Shown here piece after piece: positions 13,301-24,670 of a stretch of DNA of 64,000 nt. The notes below the pieces were generated by a model. The model was not told the DNA's origin. It did not search any database and saw nothing but the letters and a program-made list of their open reading frames with translations. This stretch comes from Datisca glomerata. Its lineage: Eukaryota; Streptophyta; Magnoliopsida; Cucurbitales; Datiscaceae. The position numbers and the translations under genes are program-made. The DNA lies in assembly GCA_003255025.1 (NCBI GenBank), contig QANY01005285.1, positions 323,001 to 387,000 on the forward strand, read 5' to 3'. How positions within the stretch are numbered: position 1 is the first letter of the stretch; each line of letters starts with the position of its first letter.

Positions 13301-14113
13301 AGAGATCAGATAACTATTAATTGGCAAATTGTATTAATTTTATTGTTTATATATTTTAGTCAAATAATTAATTGGATGTGTGCAGTTATTATTGTTGGTG
13401 ATTTGTAAATTGTAAAAATAAATTTAAGATATGTTATTTTAATTGTTATTTTATAGTATCATTGACACATTGAACAAATTTATTAGACAACGATTAGTCT
13501 GTAGTTACTGATTATAAATAATTTTATACATTCTGATCTATTTATCTGCCTAAGACTATGATCGACGAAGCGTTAAATAAAAAATTGAAAAATAAATTTT
13601 ATTATTAAATAAATAATTTGTTTCAATTATAAGTCAAAATATCATCAAATAAATTAACTTTTGAAAAGAAAGATTACAATTCAAATTTTTTTCGAAATAA
13701 AGTTGTAATTTACAAGTGCCCCAGTTGGCTTATTAGTAATTTGCATTTGTGTTACTGATGACAAATTAAAAATTTCAGGATGACACGTTGGTAGGAGATG
13801 TAACTTCGATAGATTTGGCTACAACAGAAAATTTGGAAAATCTGGTAAAAGTGGGAGAGAACTTACTGAAGAAACCTGTTACCCGCAAGAATTTAGACAC
13901 TGGTCATTTTGAAACAATTGAAAATGGTGGCTCCAATGAGGACGCACTTAAAAGGTACTCAACTCAAAACAAATACTTGATTTCTATGTTAATCATTCTT
14001 TTTAAAAAAAAATATTATTGACTTTTGATAAACTAATTTTTGCTCCTAGGTTTGCAAAAATACTCTTTGAGGAACGAAACCTACGGGAGTCGCGTGCTAA
14101 AGAAACAAATTGA
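10381..14113 (+). CDS. Patatin-like phospholipase (acyl hydrolase), seven exons
   Basis: Predicted exons are 10381-10533, 10685-10866, 11138-11324, 11450-11611, 12919-13221, 13779-13954 and 14050-14113, all with GT-AG introns. They join to 409 codons (408 residues plus TGA) with no stop or frameshift, close to the usual length of plant patatin-like proteins. The oxyanion-hole motif DGGGIRG is at residues 30-36. The nucleophile motif GTSTG is at 69-73 (Ser71). The catalytic Asp220 is in LIDGG of exon 4. The family releases fatty acids from membrane glycerolipids using a Ser-Asp dyad. No signal peptide or membrane segment is seen at the N-terminus, so a cytosolic or membrane-associated protein is likely. 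Intron 4 (11612-12918) is unusually long because it holds a small retroelement. Exon 1 could also be read through its donor for 37 more codons, but the family alignment supports splicing at 10533. It is the only host gene recognised in the window. Confidence 0.93.
12291..12893 (-). mobile_element. TRIM-like miniature LTR retroelement in intron 4
   Basis: Two similar direct repeats of about 110-118 bp (12291-12408 and 12784-12893) flank about 375 bp. Read on the minus strand, the right repeat runs TGTTAAGG to CCAACA. It is followed after 11 bp by TGGTATCAAAGCCACG (12757-12772), a near-perfect tRNA-Met primer site. A purine run, CCGGGAAGA, directly precedes the other repeat. LTR, primer site, purine tract, LTR and no coding capacity is the TRIM layout. 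The target duplication is not clear. It lies antisense to the host gene and accounts for much of the length of intron 4. Confidence 0.7.
12430..12730. repeat. Tandem repeat of about 60 bp inside the TRIM-like element
   Basis: About five diverged units share ATGAGTCAGATAATCGTCGA followed by CTCACTTCACC and a CACCAAACATCAGG-like end. The whole internal space between purine tract and primer site is made of these units. The small open frame at 12602-12793 reads through the repeat and is not a gene. Confidence 0.75.
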
Positions 14114-16099
14114 GGATCGGCTTATACGTATCTGAATTTTATGATTAGTATCATTTTATTATCTCATTTTGATATTTAAATTTTTTAAGAATTTATTTGA
14201 TTGGTACTTAGTCAGTAATACAATGAAACACCTTATTCATGTTATGGACGTACTAGAGTAACTTCGAAGAATTGCTATATTTATTTGTGTACAATGTTCC
14301 CTTTGATTATTGATAATAAATTGCTGTTTTGAGTTTCAAATCTTCCTTTGCTTCTTGAGTGATATAATATAAACTACAAGCAATTGGAGAAATTCATAGA
14401 GAGATAGAGAGAGAAAAAAATAAAACAAACAACATCCTCAGGCCTATATTTAAACTATTGACATTTAGGTTTAGATTGAAAGTGCTTCGTCTAAAAGTAC
14501 TTCAGTTCATTAAAAATACTATTTCAAATCATATGCACTTGATAAATATTGTTATTTAAATACATTATGATATATAAGCAATTTTATGAGAAACACATGC
14601 TCAAATATTTCTTAAAATGCTTTTGTATGCACATGAATATGTTTTAAAATATATGCAAGTATTTCGTACGTAGAAAAATATATATGTCATATATATGAAC
14701 TAAAATAATATTATTTCAATATATAAAAGTATTTCTAATCATAAACACTAACAAACATTCTTAATTATTATTTTTGACTAATTTACTTATAACTTGTCAA
14801 GTATTACATACGATGCACGTATTGATGATGGATGATTTTGAACTAATTGACACATTTGTTAGCTTTAGGTACTTTTGATTGCCAAACTTTAGATAGCCCA
14901 ATAAGAACAAGCCCAAGAGATGATTGGGCCATAAAAGAATACAACAGGCCATTCTTTCAGGTAAGACTGATAATACAGCCCAGTCTTTCAATACTTATTC
15001 CATGATGTAATCCAAAACAAGAGTTCACATTCATGTATTTGATGCGCTCAGGAAAAATGAAACGATGTTGTTCAGGCCTTTTTTGTAGTTTTGATTCTAT
15101 TAAGACCCATTAGCCTCATTTACACTTAAATCTCCATCAACCGATCATGATAATGAATTAAGGACCATTTTTGGACAACATCATTTCGTAAAATAGTTGG
15201 AATCCCTTAATTCCCAGTAATATGGACCGTGCGCAAAATCTGAAGTACTCGTCATCTTCTTCCTCACATAATATAGACGCTGCACAGAATTCAGAGGCAA
15301 GCCTAATTTGATATGGAGCCTAACATCTAACCATAGAGGGATCACCGACCTTTCGGAGAAGCTCGCCTCGTAGAAAGATACACTTAACTCCTAATTCAAC
15401 ATTCATGTTATATTTGTAGAAATTTCTTCATTCAATCCAGCACAAGCCCAATACTAATATGGATACACTAAAATCACTTGTCAGAAAACAACCTTTCGGG
15501 TAATTAATGAAGGAATTTTTGAAATCAAATAGAATTACGAAGATAAGAAGAAATAACGTAGAGCCAAAGAAAAAGATTAAGAAAGAATCCGATGAGAAGA
15601 ATTTAAGTCGTAGCAGTACATGATACTTATAAAGGGATTGACGCATAAAAAAAGGTCCCGATCTTAAAATATTTTGATTAAACAATCTATTATGTTAAAA
15701 TGAATATACAAATCATATTCTTGATGCGTGAACCACAAAAATTAATGTTTTAAGTCACTATTTCATCCTTGATCTATGTGTGAACCATGTCCACAATCTA
15801 CACATTAAACTGTGAAAACTGTGACAAGACACCTCCTCTACGCCATCGTCAAACAAGTGAACCGATGTGATCGACCGTTGTTTTCGCTACGAGCCACCAA
15901 GATTTTTCGTGAACCATCATGAACCAATACCTCACGTTTTCCTCGCTATTCCTCGGATCGTCAATCGAATACCAACATGTGCTCACTTGGAAGGAAGATC
16001 TCACTTTCCTTCCCCTCTAATTTCAAGGTAGGGAGAAGGATAGCCTCCCTAAGGCTTTCTCTTCTTTCACCAATTGTGTCAAAAGGCTTCTATTATGGA
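14114..16099. other. 3' flank of the gene and intergenic DNA
   Basis: The patatin-like 3' UTR probably lies in the first 200-300 bp; AATAAA-like sequences such as GATAATAAAT near 14310 are present. Beyond that I see AT-rich sequence and no supported gene. The minus-strand open frames at 14797-14991 and 15428-15685 have no recognisable domain and look like chance or old transposon sequence. Confidence 0.5.
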
Positions 16100-17195
16100 A
16101 AAGTCTCATATTTATTGTGAAATTTTAAATTAGACTCCTTTTGAACATCTTTATGTTACTTCTCCCGATTATAATTTTTTAAAAGTCTTGTGTAATGCTT
16201 GTTTTGTCCTCCAATCACAAGAGCGCATAAAACTTGAACCACGTGCTCGCCTATGTTGTTTTCTTTGATATGGAATCAAACACAAAGTATATAGATGTTC
16301 AATCCTATTTCAAATCATCTCCATGTGTCCAATCTTGTCATCTTCTAGGAACATAAAATGTTTTTTTCTGTCTCAAAGTTTCATTCATCATCTTTATCTA
16401 TGACTTCTTACTTTATTGACTCCTCTATAGAATTATTTCCTGGGAACATAATGTCTGACTACCATATAAGTCGTCTACAGATACTCCTTCATCATATTTA
16501 GGCTTGATTGTTCACCACTTGATGATGCAACACTCTACCGAAAGTTAGTGGGAATTCTAGTTTATCTAAGTGCTACACGGCCTGACATTACACATATTGT
16601 TCACATTGTCAGTTCCTCTATGCGCCTTGCTTTATTCATTTTACTGTTGTGGTTCGCATACTACGCTTTGTTAAGGGCTCCTTATTCTATGGATTACACT
16701 TTTCTACTAGAAGTTCTCCAGTGCTCCATATTTATCCTGACATTAATTGGGCAGGTGATCCTGCTGGCAGATGACTTACTACTGGATTTTACTTCTTTTT
16801 AGGGGATTCTCTGAAATCCTGGCAGAGTAAGAAGCATATGGTTATAGCCAGATCAATGACGAAGGCAGATATCAATCTTTAGCTGATGCTTGTCAAGAAC
16901 TTATTTGACTTCGTTGGTTACTTGAGGATGTGAGTATTGTACACTCTACTACTATAGTTCTTTATTGTGACAATCAGAATGCAATTCAAATTGCATACAA
17001 TGATGTTTTTCATAAACGCACTAAACATATAGAGATTGATTGCAGTTCATTCGCTAACATGTTCCTTGAGGTATAATTCAACTACTTCCAGTTTCCTCAT
17101 GTGATCAAACTGCGACCATCTTTATAAAGGCTCATCCACCCGGGCACTTTCGAGACATTGGCATCCAAACTCAAGTTAGCTTCTGCGTAACCACC
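16100..17195 (+). pseudogene. Copia polyprotein relic (integrase end, RNase H)
   Basis: A divergent piece at about 16130-16360 resembles the end of copia integrase (TPFEHLYVTSPDYNFLK). Most of the reverse transcriptase is missing. From 16520 the sequence matches the region just before RNase H (LYRKLVGILVYLSATRPDI) and then RNase H (LYCDNQNAIQIAYNDVFHKR at about 16965-17025, then TKHIEIDC). It ends with a KLKLASA-type tail, followed by a likely degenerate 3' LTR to about 17400. Frames shift several times. Confidence 0.8.
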
Positions 17196-17647
17196 TTGAG
17201 TTTGATGGAGATATTAATATATATGTACTATACCAGTCGTGTGTCCATATTTACTTGTACTACACTCGTACATCATTGTCCAACACATTGTATTGCACAT
17301 CATCTCGAGCTTATTGATAGGCCTTGTTCTGTACATAAAAAGGCGTGGTTGAATATACAGAAACTTCTTAACAATTGAAAAGAGAAATGCAAAAGTTTCC
17401 GACAATTACTTATATATTTTGTTTATGAATTGTATTATAAGTATGGTATCCTATAATTTTAGTAGGCTTCTTTTTATTTCTTAGTGGTATTTTTTATTTT
17501 ATTTTTTGGATAAAATTTTAAATGTGTTTTTATTGAGAACTGGTAAGATATTATTAAAGAGGAGACATTTTTCACATTAAGTTTTAAGGTAAGAGAGCTC
17601 TAGATAGTTATTAGAACTAAAAAGAATTTTGTGTAATTAAGGTAAAC
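17196..17647. other. Probable decayed LTR and AT-rich DNA
   Basis: The part to about 17400 follows a copia RNase H tail, where a 3' LTR is expected, but no partner LTR is visible to prove it. Small open frames on both strands here overlap each other and have no family signature. Confidence 0.4.
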
Positions 17648-19050
17648 TACAAGGGAGGTTTATACAACTCATCAAAAGTTAATTATGAATCTCTACTCCT
17701 TCTAAAAGTGTAGATAATTAGAAAACTTGGACAATTATATGCAACGACTTAAGTATAATACCCAAAACATCATCATATCCCTTAATTCATTGTTATAAAG
17801 ATGATTTACAAAAACTCAGAGAAAAACGCCCTCATATCCCTTAATGTAGGGCATGTTTATCAATGGAGAAAGGTTATGCAATCAAAAGTAAACACTCCTT
17901 ATTTTTTCTCTATCCTACGTTTGCTAAAACTAGGAAATGTGGGACTCACATAAAATCAATAAAGTCTTTATTGATTTTGGGGGAAGTCTTTCCTAATTTT
18001 CCTAATTTTCCTCATGGAGCTCACCATGATAATTAACCTAACCACTCTTTTCCTCATCTATCATTCTTGATCAGCAGAAATCTTTTCCTTGTCATTGTGT
18101 CTAGATTTCATTTTCTTCCTCTACCTTGCTCATTCACGTTTGCTCTTCTTACGGTCGTTTTTCTCTCTTTGGCTAGTTAGTTCTTCATCGATCTTCTTCT
18201 TTCCTTCCTTTTTATGCCCAAGATTTGGGTATTTTGTTTCAAATATGTGATTGATTGCTTTGTGTGTTGATTTGTCTGGTTAACTTGAATGTTGAATGTA
18301 TTGATTTTTTGTGTTGATTCATTGACTTTTAGGTTGATTTATTGCTTTTTATGGGCTGATTTATTACTTGAATTTTGAATGTATTGTTCTTTTTTGTGCT
18401 GATTCATTGTTTTGTGATAGAGTGATTTATTATGTTGTATAAAATGTGAATCATTAATTCGTCTAGGAAAACACTATCAAATAAATTAATTAAAAATATT
18501 CATCAATTAAATATCAAAATAAGTTCATAGTAGTGTAAATATGTTTCATAAAACATAACAAAAACTTTTAGAATGTAAAGAACTTCATAAAAGGAAAATT
18601 GTGTAATTGTACAAGTTTCTTTCCCTTTGTTGTTGGTCAGTAAACATATTAATGAGAAAGTAAACTATTTTATGTTTCCCTTTTACTCATTGTTAATAGA
18701 CAAATCAATGAGAAATACTCATTCCTTGCCATTTCTATCATTTACCTTTACATTTATCATTTTTAACTCTTTCTTCACATTTTCAAGTTAGTAAACATGC
18801 TCTTAATGTTATAAAAAATGAAATAGATAAAATACAAATATCTCTTCTCTATCTTTACTCCTTGCAAAAATGTAGATATTAAAAACTTTATATGGACAAT
18901 TATATCCAATGATTTAAGTATAGTTCTCAAAACAGCTTCGTATTCTTAATTCAATTTTATAAAAGATGAGCTACCAAAACTTAAGGAAAAATATTCTCAT
19001 ATCCTTTAATTTAATGTTATAAAAGATGAGTTGCAAGTTAATAGATAAAT
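17648..19050. repeat. Duplicated block of about 190 bp split by a hAT-like element
   Basis: Sequence at about 17685-17847 is repeated in diverged form at about 18845-19040 (shared CTACTCC, GGACAATTATAT, ACTTAAGTATA or TTTAAGTATA, and CTCATATCC followed by TTAAT). The hAT-like element lies between the two copies. A short extra partial unit follows at 19010-19040. Confidence 0.65.
17848..18801. mobile_element. hAT-like nonautonomous element
   Basis: A 954-bp segment flanked by the exact 8-bp direct repeat CTTAATGT (17840-17847 and 18802-18809). Its ends are inverted: AGGGCATGTTTA on the left and TAAACATGCT on the right. No transposase frame exists inside. An 8-bp target duplication with short inverted ends is typical of the hAT superfamily. 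Confidence 0.7.
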
Positions 19051-20078
19051 TATAAATAATGAATATATTACATATTATAATCAAGTTGAATTATAACTGC
19101 CAAATTTAATTTTACATCTGAAAATTTAAATCGATAATTTATGATCAAGTGTTTATCAAATACTTTATTTCTGATTGAAGAAATGAACTATTTTATTTGA
19201 AAGTTATCTAAATTCTGAAATATATATCCAAAATATTAAATTCCATCCGGATCATAATAGTAAACATGTTAAAACTGTCATAAATGAATAACATTACAAT
19301 AAGAAAAACAAAACATTAGATTGAAATATTACCAGACCAAATTCTAACTCAATTTGATAGGAGTAATATTGAACTAGAGATTCTAACAGAAATATATTAC
19401 TTTTAAATTAGAGAGTAAAATGGTAATTTATTCTGTCAAAGAGTAAAAAAATATATTATCTTTAAGAACATGGATAGATTTTTTCGGAAGTTGATGAGTT
19501 TAATGGTGAGTATAAAAATTGAGAGTTGGAAACTGAACGGTCATTGTTAATTCAAACTCAAAATTAGCATTAGTTATCAATTGAGGAGTCTGAGAATCTC
19601 ATACAATTATGACAATTATTTTTTAAAACTACTATGATAAAAAAATAGAAAAAAAATGAGTTACAAATCATTTTAGTATCTCATATATATTCATCACAAC
19701 AACATATTTAAATTAAATGAGAATACCTCTAAATTTTTTATCTTCTACACCTCAATTTTCTCAACTACCTTCCTCGCTACTTTTTGTTTTTTTATTGCAT
19801 CTTTAGTTTTCCCTATAATTTCAAATTGCCTTGTATGAAAATGATGAGTGAACAACAATAATACATACTAATTTCAAAATCGGAGGTCTTGTAAAAAAAA
19901 ATGGGTGATTGCAAATCATATTGAACAGATGAAATCCCATTTTGTACGTGACAAGATCTAGACTGAAGACTCAATCAAAGAAAAGATGGAACGAAAATTG
20001 TATGATCAATCATACGGTTATGAAAGAGATCTCTTTCTCTCATTTTTACTTTTATCTTTACTGAAAAAATCCTTTACA
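19051..20078. other. AT-rich DNA ending in a probable Ty3 LTR 3' end
   Basis: No gene is seen. The last part may be LTR of the following Ty3 relic: it ends CTTTACA and is followed by TTTGGTGCTTTCACTT (20079-20094), which looks like a Tat-type primer-site region. The LTR start could not be placed. Confidence 0.4.
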
Positions 20079-20156
20079 TTTGGTGCTTTCACTTAGAGTG
20101 AGAAGAAAAGCTCGAGAGAACCCTTCTAAAACCAAAACTGCCTAGAACCTGATCGA

Positions 20157-21060
20157 ATGCTACCCTCAATGAGGGAGATTCTAGCTTCCCCAGTACCTAA
20201 TAAATTCGTAGCTTCCCCTGTTTAACCTGCTAGATCACCTCAGACGGTTCAAGCAAGTGATGTCCATGCACCGACACGAGGATGAACCGATGTGCATAAT
20301 GTTCCCTACCATCCTAGACGGAACTACTTTGAAATGGTATCATTCGTTTCCCGCTCATTCAATTACTAACTTTACTATTATGTCTTTGGTCTTTTTGGAA
20401 AATTATTCCACGTATCACTCGATAATGGAAGATACAGAGTATCTCCTTACCATTTCTATAAAAAAGGGAATCTTTGCGGGAGTATACTCACATACTCAAA
20501 GACAAGATGGCCAAGGTGGAAGGTTGTGATGACCGAGTAGCCAGATTAGCTTTCAGATGAGGGTTGGATATGAATTCACCCCTCTTCGAAGATTTTTCAA
20601 ACTTGAAACCTTTGTCTATGGCAGAGACGTTCCAACGGGCATAAACTTACATCACTCTGGATGAGGAAAATAAAAGTTTGTTGAAAGTGATGAAGAGGAG
20701 AACAAAGAAGCAACGGAAAGGAGAACAAGGCTCAAGTCCAAGAGGCAAAAGATCATGGAGAAGGGGAAGAGATGACGCAAGGGAAGAGAGCAAAAGGGAC
20801 AAAACAGGAAGCCGAGGAAGGTATGCTGACAGAATTCATCCCAATGATAAAGTCTATACTCCCCTCACGATCCATGTAAATCAAATTCTTGGAATAATCA
20901 AGGATAAACCTTGGTTGAAGAGGCCAATCCCATTAACGAAGGAGTCGAACTACAAAGACAAAGATAAATATCTCTTATTTCAAGTGTTATGGACATTACA
21001 CGAGGGATTGCTTTTAACTCAAGAATTTTTTTTGAAGAGTTAATAAAGGACGGGTACCTC
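20157..21060 (+). pseudogene. Ty3 gag relic
   Basis: The open stretch at 20257-20529 contains a retrotransposon gag core (MCIMFPTILDGTTLKWYHSF), in which the family has a W preceded by a small-residue run. The next open stretch, 20678-21043, is a basic linker (RGKRSWRRGRDDAREESKR) followed by YTPLTIHVNQIL. That last motif corresponds to the conserved YTPLN segment at the end of Tat-type gag. Frameshifts separate the pieces. Confidence 0.8.
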
Positions 21061-21201
21061 TAGCAGTATGTACAGAAAGAGGAGCGGAGATGGAAAATCG
21101 CAAAAAAGAAAGTCCAAGATAGAGGGAAGCATCCCATTAGGATTGTTGACACAACTATCGCATTAACTAAATAGGAGGAAACCACGAGAAAGGAAAGGAA
21201 G

Positions 21202-21798
21202 ATGTACTATAAGAAGCTGATGCTCAAAGAACACAGAGAAAAAGGAAGCTCCTCGAGAGACAACGAGAATCTTCTGCTGATATTTGATGAGCTAGACTTG
21301 GAACATGACAGACGTCACAATGAAACTCTGGTCATTACTATCCAAGTTGAAAATTGTCTGCTGAGAAAGGTATTAATTGAGGACGGGAGAGCGGTCAACA
21401 TCTTACATCGATCGAATCTTGTTATGATGTCAATGGGAGATCAACAATTGCAGGGTCCATCACAAATGTTGATATGTTTTAGTTGGACCATTATCTATTC
21501 TGAGGGAATCATCATTCTCCTAGTGAATGTTGAGCTGTTCAACCATTTAACAGAATTTATGGTTCTGATTACCTCATCCCCGTACAACGTCATTATAGGA
21601 AGAACCTGGCTACACAAGATAAAACTTATTCCCTCCGCCTTTTATCAAGTACTGAAGTATCCATCTCCAAATGCAATTAGGATGAAAAATGGAGATCAGG
21701 TTGCTGATCACATATGCACCGTAGTGGCACTGGAATCTGCCAGGAGAAAGACAACGGGCAAGAAAGTTGAAGATCAAACTGAGACTACGGAGCAATAG
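21202..21798 (+). pseudogene. Ty3 retropepsin (protease) region
   Basis: The 198-residue frame has the Tat-type aspartic protease layout: LVITIQVENCLLRKVLIEDG with the active site, then a flap-like GIIILLVNVELF, then SSPYNVIIGRTWLHK. The catalytic Asp-Ser/Thr-Gly is replaced by Glu-Asp-Gly (IEDGRAV), so the enzyme is likely inactive. It lies between gag and reverse transcriptase, as usual. Confidence 0.85.
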
Positions 21799-22071
21799 CA
21801 ATCACAGGAAGACGGGCAAGGTGGCCCGAGAGGTGAAGCAGGAGAAGAAACTGAGCTTGTATACTTAGAAGAAGGGACTCAGAAGACAACTAACATCGGG
21901 GCCCACCTCGACCAAATGAAGTAGAAAAGGTCGAAATATTTCTTGAGGAAAAACAAAGACATCTTTACAACTATGGCACATGAGATGACATGTATTCCTG
22001 AAAAAATAATATGTTATAAATTAAATACATATCTCGTTGTCAAGCAACGGAAGAGAAGTTTCACCCCAGAA

Positions 22072-22939
22072 TGAAACAAAGCAATCAAAGAAGAAGTGGA
22101 GAAACTTTTGAAAGATGACTTTAACCGAGAAGTGGATTATCCAGAATGGCTCGCCAATGTAGTTATGATGAAAAAGAACGGAAAGTGGAGAATATGTGTT
22201 GATTTCACTGATCTGAACAAAGCATGCCCAAAAGACGATTACCCATTAACGAGAATAGATCATATTGTGGATAAATTTTCACACAAACTCCTCAGCTTCA
22301 TGGATGCCTTATCAAGATATGATCTGGTGAAAATGTTACATCTTCATCGCGAAAAAAACCTCATTTATAACTAAACAATGTATTTTCAGTTATAAAGTAA
22401 TGCCCTTTAAACTGAACAATGTAGGTAGAACTTATCAAAAACTCGTGAACAAATCTTTCACGAAAAAATTGAAAAAACCATGAAGGTTTATGTAGATGAT
22501 ATGTTAGTTAAAATTTGTAAACTAGAAAATCATATAAGGGATCTTAATGAGTCCTTTTCGATCTTGACAAAAAGCTACATGAAACTGAATCCAGAGTAGT
22601 GCGCGTTTGGTGTAGTAGCAGGAAAGTTCTTGAGCCATCTAGTGATGCAACGGGGAATTGAAGTCAACTAGAACTAGGTGAAGGCTATCATGGAGATGAA
22701 GTCCCAAAAAAATCATAACGAGGTACGAAGACTGATGAGAATATTGACAATCCTGAACAGATTTCTCTCAAGGTCAACGGGCAAGTGTAAGTTGTTGTTC
22801 ACAAAAGTTTTAAAAAATTCCATTGACAACTGGGATGAAGAATGTGAAACTATTTTCAAAAGAATCAAGGAATATCTGACGACTCCTCCGTTTCTCTCAA
22901 AACTGATACCCGGTGAGCAATTGTTTCTTATGTGGCAGT
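22072..22939 (+). pseudogene. Ty3 reverse transcriptase relic, cut by the copia insertion
   Basis: Visible blocks are KAIKEEVEKLL, WLANVVMMKKNGKWRICVDF, LNKACPKDDYPL and SFMDALSRYD (expected Asp-Ala-Phe-Ser-Gly-Tyr). After a frameshift and stop near 22372 comes KVYVDDMLVK, with the YVDD box near 22493. The connection domain continues at 22678-22959. Homology ends at the copia LTR. Several stops make it nonfunctional. Confidence 0.88.
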
Positions 22940-24670
22940 TGTTGGAATTATGTCCATAAAGTAGGGTGTAATAACTATTAATGAGTATAGTTATTTCTCA
23001 GACATTTTGTATTACTAAATTTAATGAATGAATAAAAGTTTTTTTCTATTAATTAAAGCATGTTTATAATTGACTCAAGTTTTAGAACTATTGTCAACGT
23101 AAGAAGAGTAAAGACAGAGGGGTCTTCCAGAGATACTCTTCTAAAATAGTTCAGAATGTTATGACTGTTAGGTTGAACCAAATGAGGTCGGTCTTGGGGC
23201 ATGGGAGTGGAAACTTTAACGATTGACCTTGACATGTTATGGAACATGTTGAATAGACTAATAACAAAGTTTAGAGCAAAGCTGTTTATCTATCTCTAAA
23301 TCTAATTGTTACACCTATAAGGGTATTTTCGTTAATCCTGAGATGAATACGAAACTTGACCTAGTTAGTAGAATCTTTGATATGCCAAAGGAGTGAGTTC
23401 GAATTGTCCAATAATGCCTCGACAGTTAGGATCGTGATTCAACTATGTTGGAGTTGTGTAATTTACAGAAATGGAAATTCGTGGTAAGATTTCTAATGCA
23501 ACAATATCACCTTATGTTTTGTCGATGAGTGTGTGAATAAATTAACTGGGCCAAGTATTCGATGAAATGAATCATTGAATAAAATATGATGAACTGTACG
23601 AGACAATTCACTATTATGTCTTTCTTATTCACAATTAATAAAGGAGTTAAAGACATAATAACTAGAGGGGTAAGATGATAATATTACATCTCACACTTGT
23701 TACCGATATTCATGAATGGTAATATGTTAAAATATTTTGTGGACCGTGAAATAAAATAGTTGATTCGACATTGGACCTATGGTGGAGTCATATGATGTCA
23801 GAACTAAATAGGTAAAAAATTTGTGGAGATAAATTCGTCGAGTATTTGAGTCCTATAACTTTATCATGTGGGTCCATTCGGTCTTAGGAGTAGCCCATAA
23901 GGACAGGAATGAAAAATAACACCAGTTGGACCAAAAACATGTTTTAGACTAAGGTATATTTTCCGAACACATATGTGATGTGTGTTGTCACTTAATTAGT
24001 GAAGAGCAAGTAATTAATGTTCAAATTAATTAATAGGTTATTTTATCAATATTAGATAATTATTAAATAAAATTAATTAATTAATTGATGGGGATCAATT
24101 TAATTTATCAATTTAGATTGGTGAATTTGGACAGAACATTGACTCTAGGGAGTTATGCAATTTTTAGCAATAGTAAATATTTGGAGGTGATTTTTTTGAT
24201 AATTTAACATATAGGGGTGTATGTGTAAATTTCATAATTATTATATAAGGGTTGACAATAGTGTTGCATCCCTAACCCTAACACAATTTTTGATTACACA
24301 GAGCATAGAAAACACAGTTTCTCTCCCTCCCCCTAGTTGCCGCCGAAATACACATAGGAGATGGAAAAAGCTGATATTTCTTCTCCAGTTGTTTTGAGAG
24401 CTCAAACTCAATTCTTGATCAACATCTGATTGAAATATACTTCTGAATCCTATGATTGGTTATTGATGTGAAGGTTGATTCGAGTTCTATGAAGAACGAA
24501 GAACACAAAGACAATCAATAGGATTCCACCAAAACAGAAATTCTCCTATACAACATAAGGTATAAATGGTTTATACCTCTATTGAATATGTTTAACTAAG
24601 TATGCATAATTGTAAGTATGGTTTTAATATTTAATATGATAAAATGGTTGATGTGAAACCTGATCTAACA
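22940..24670 (+). repeat. Copia LTR A
   Basis: It starts TGTTGGAATT and ends GATCTAACA; 1731 bp. It is aligned over its length with LTR B but lacks about 55 bp near the end, including the CCACGAAC hairpin. It is followed by TGCTATTAGAGCC (24673-24685), a mutated tRNA-Met primer site. Confidence 0.88.

Noticed and set aside
14797..15685. Minus-strand open frames of 64 and 85 codons
   Set aside because: No domain, no homologous copy in the window and AT-rich hydrophobic translation; treated as chance frames.
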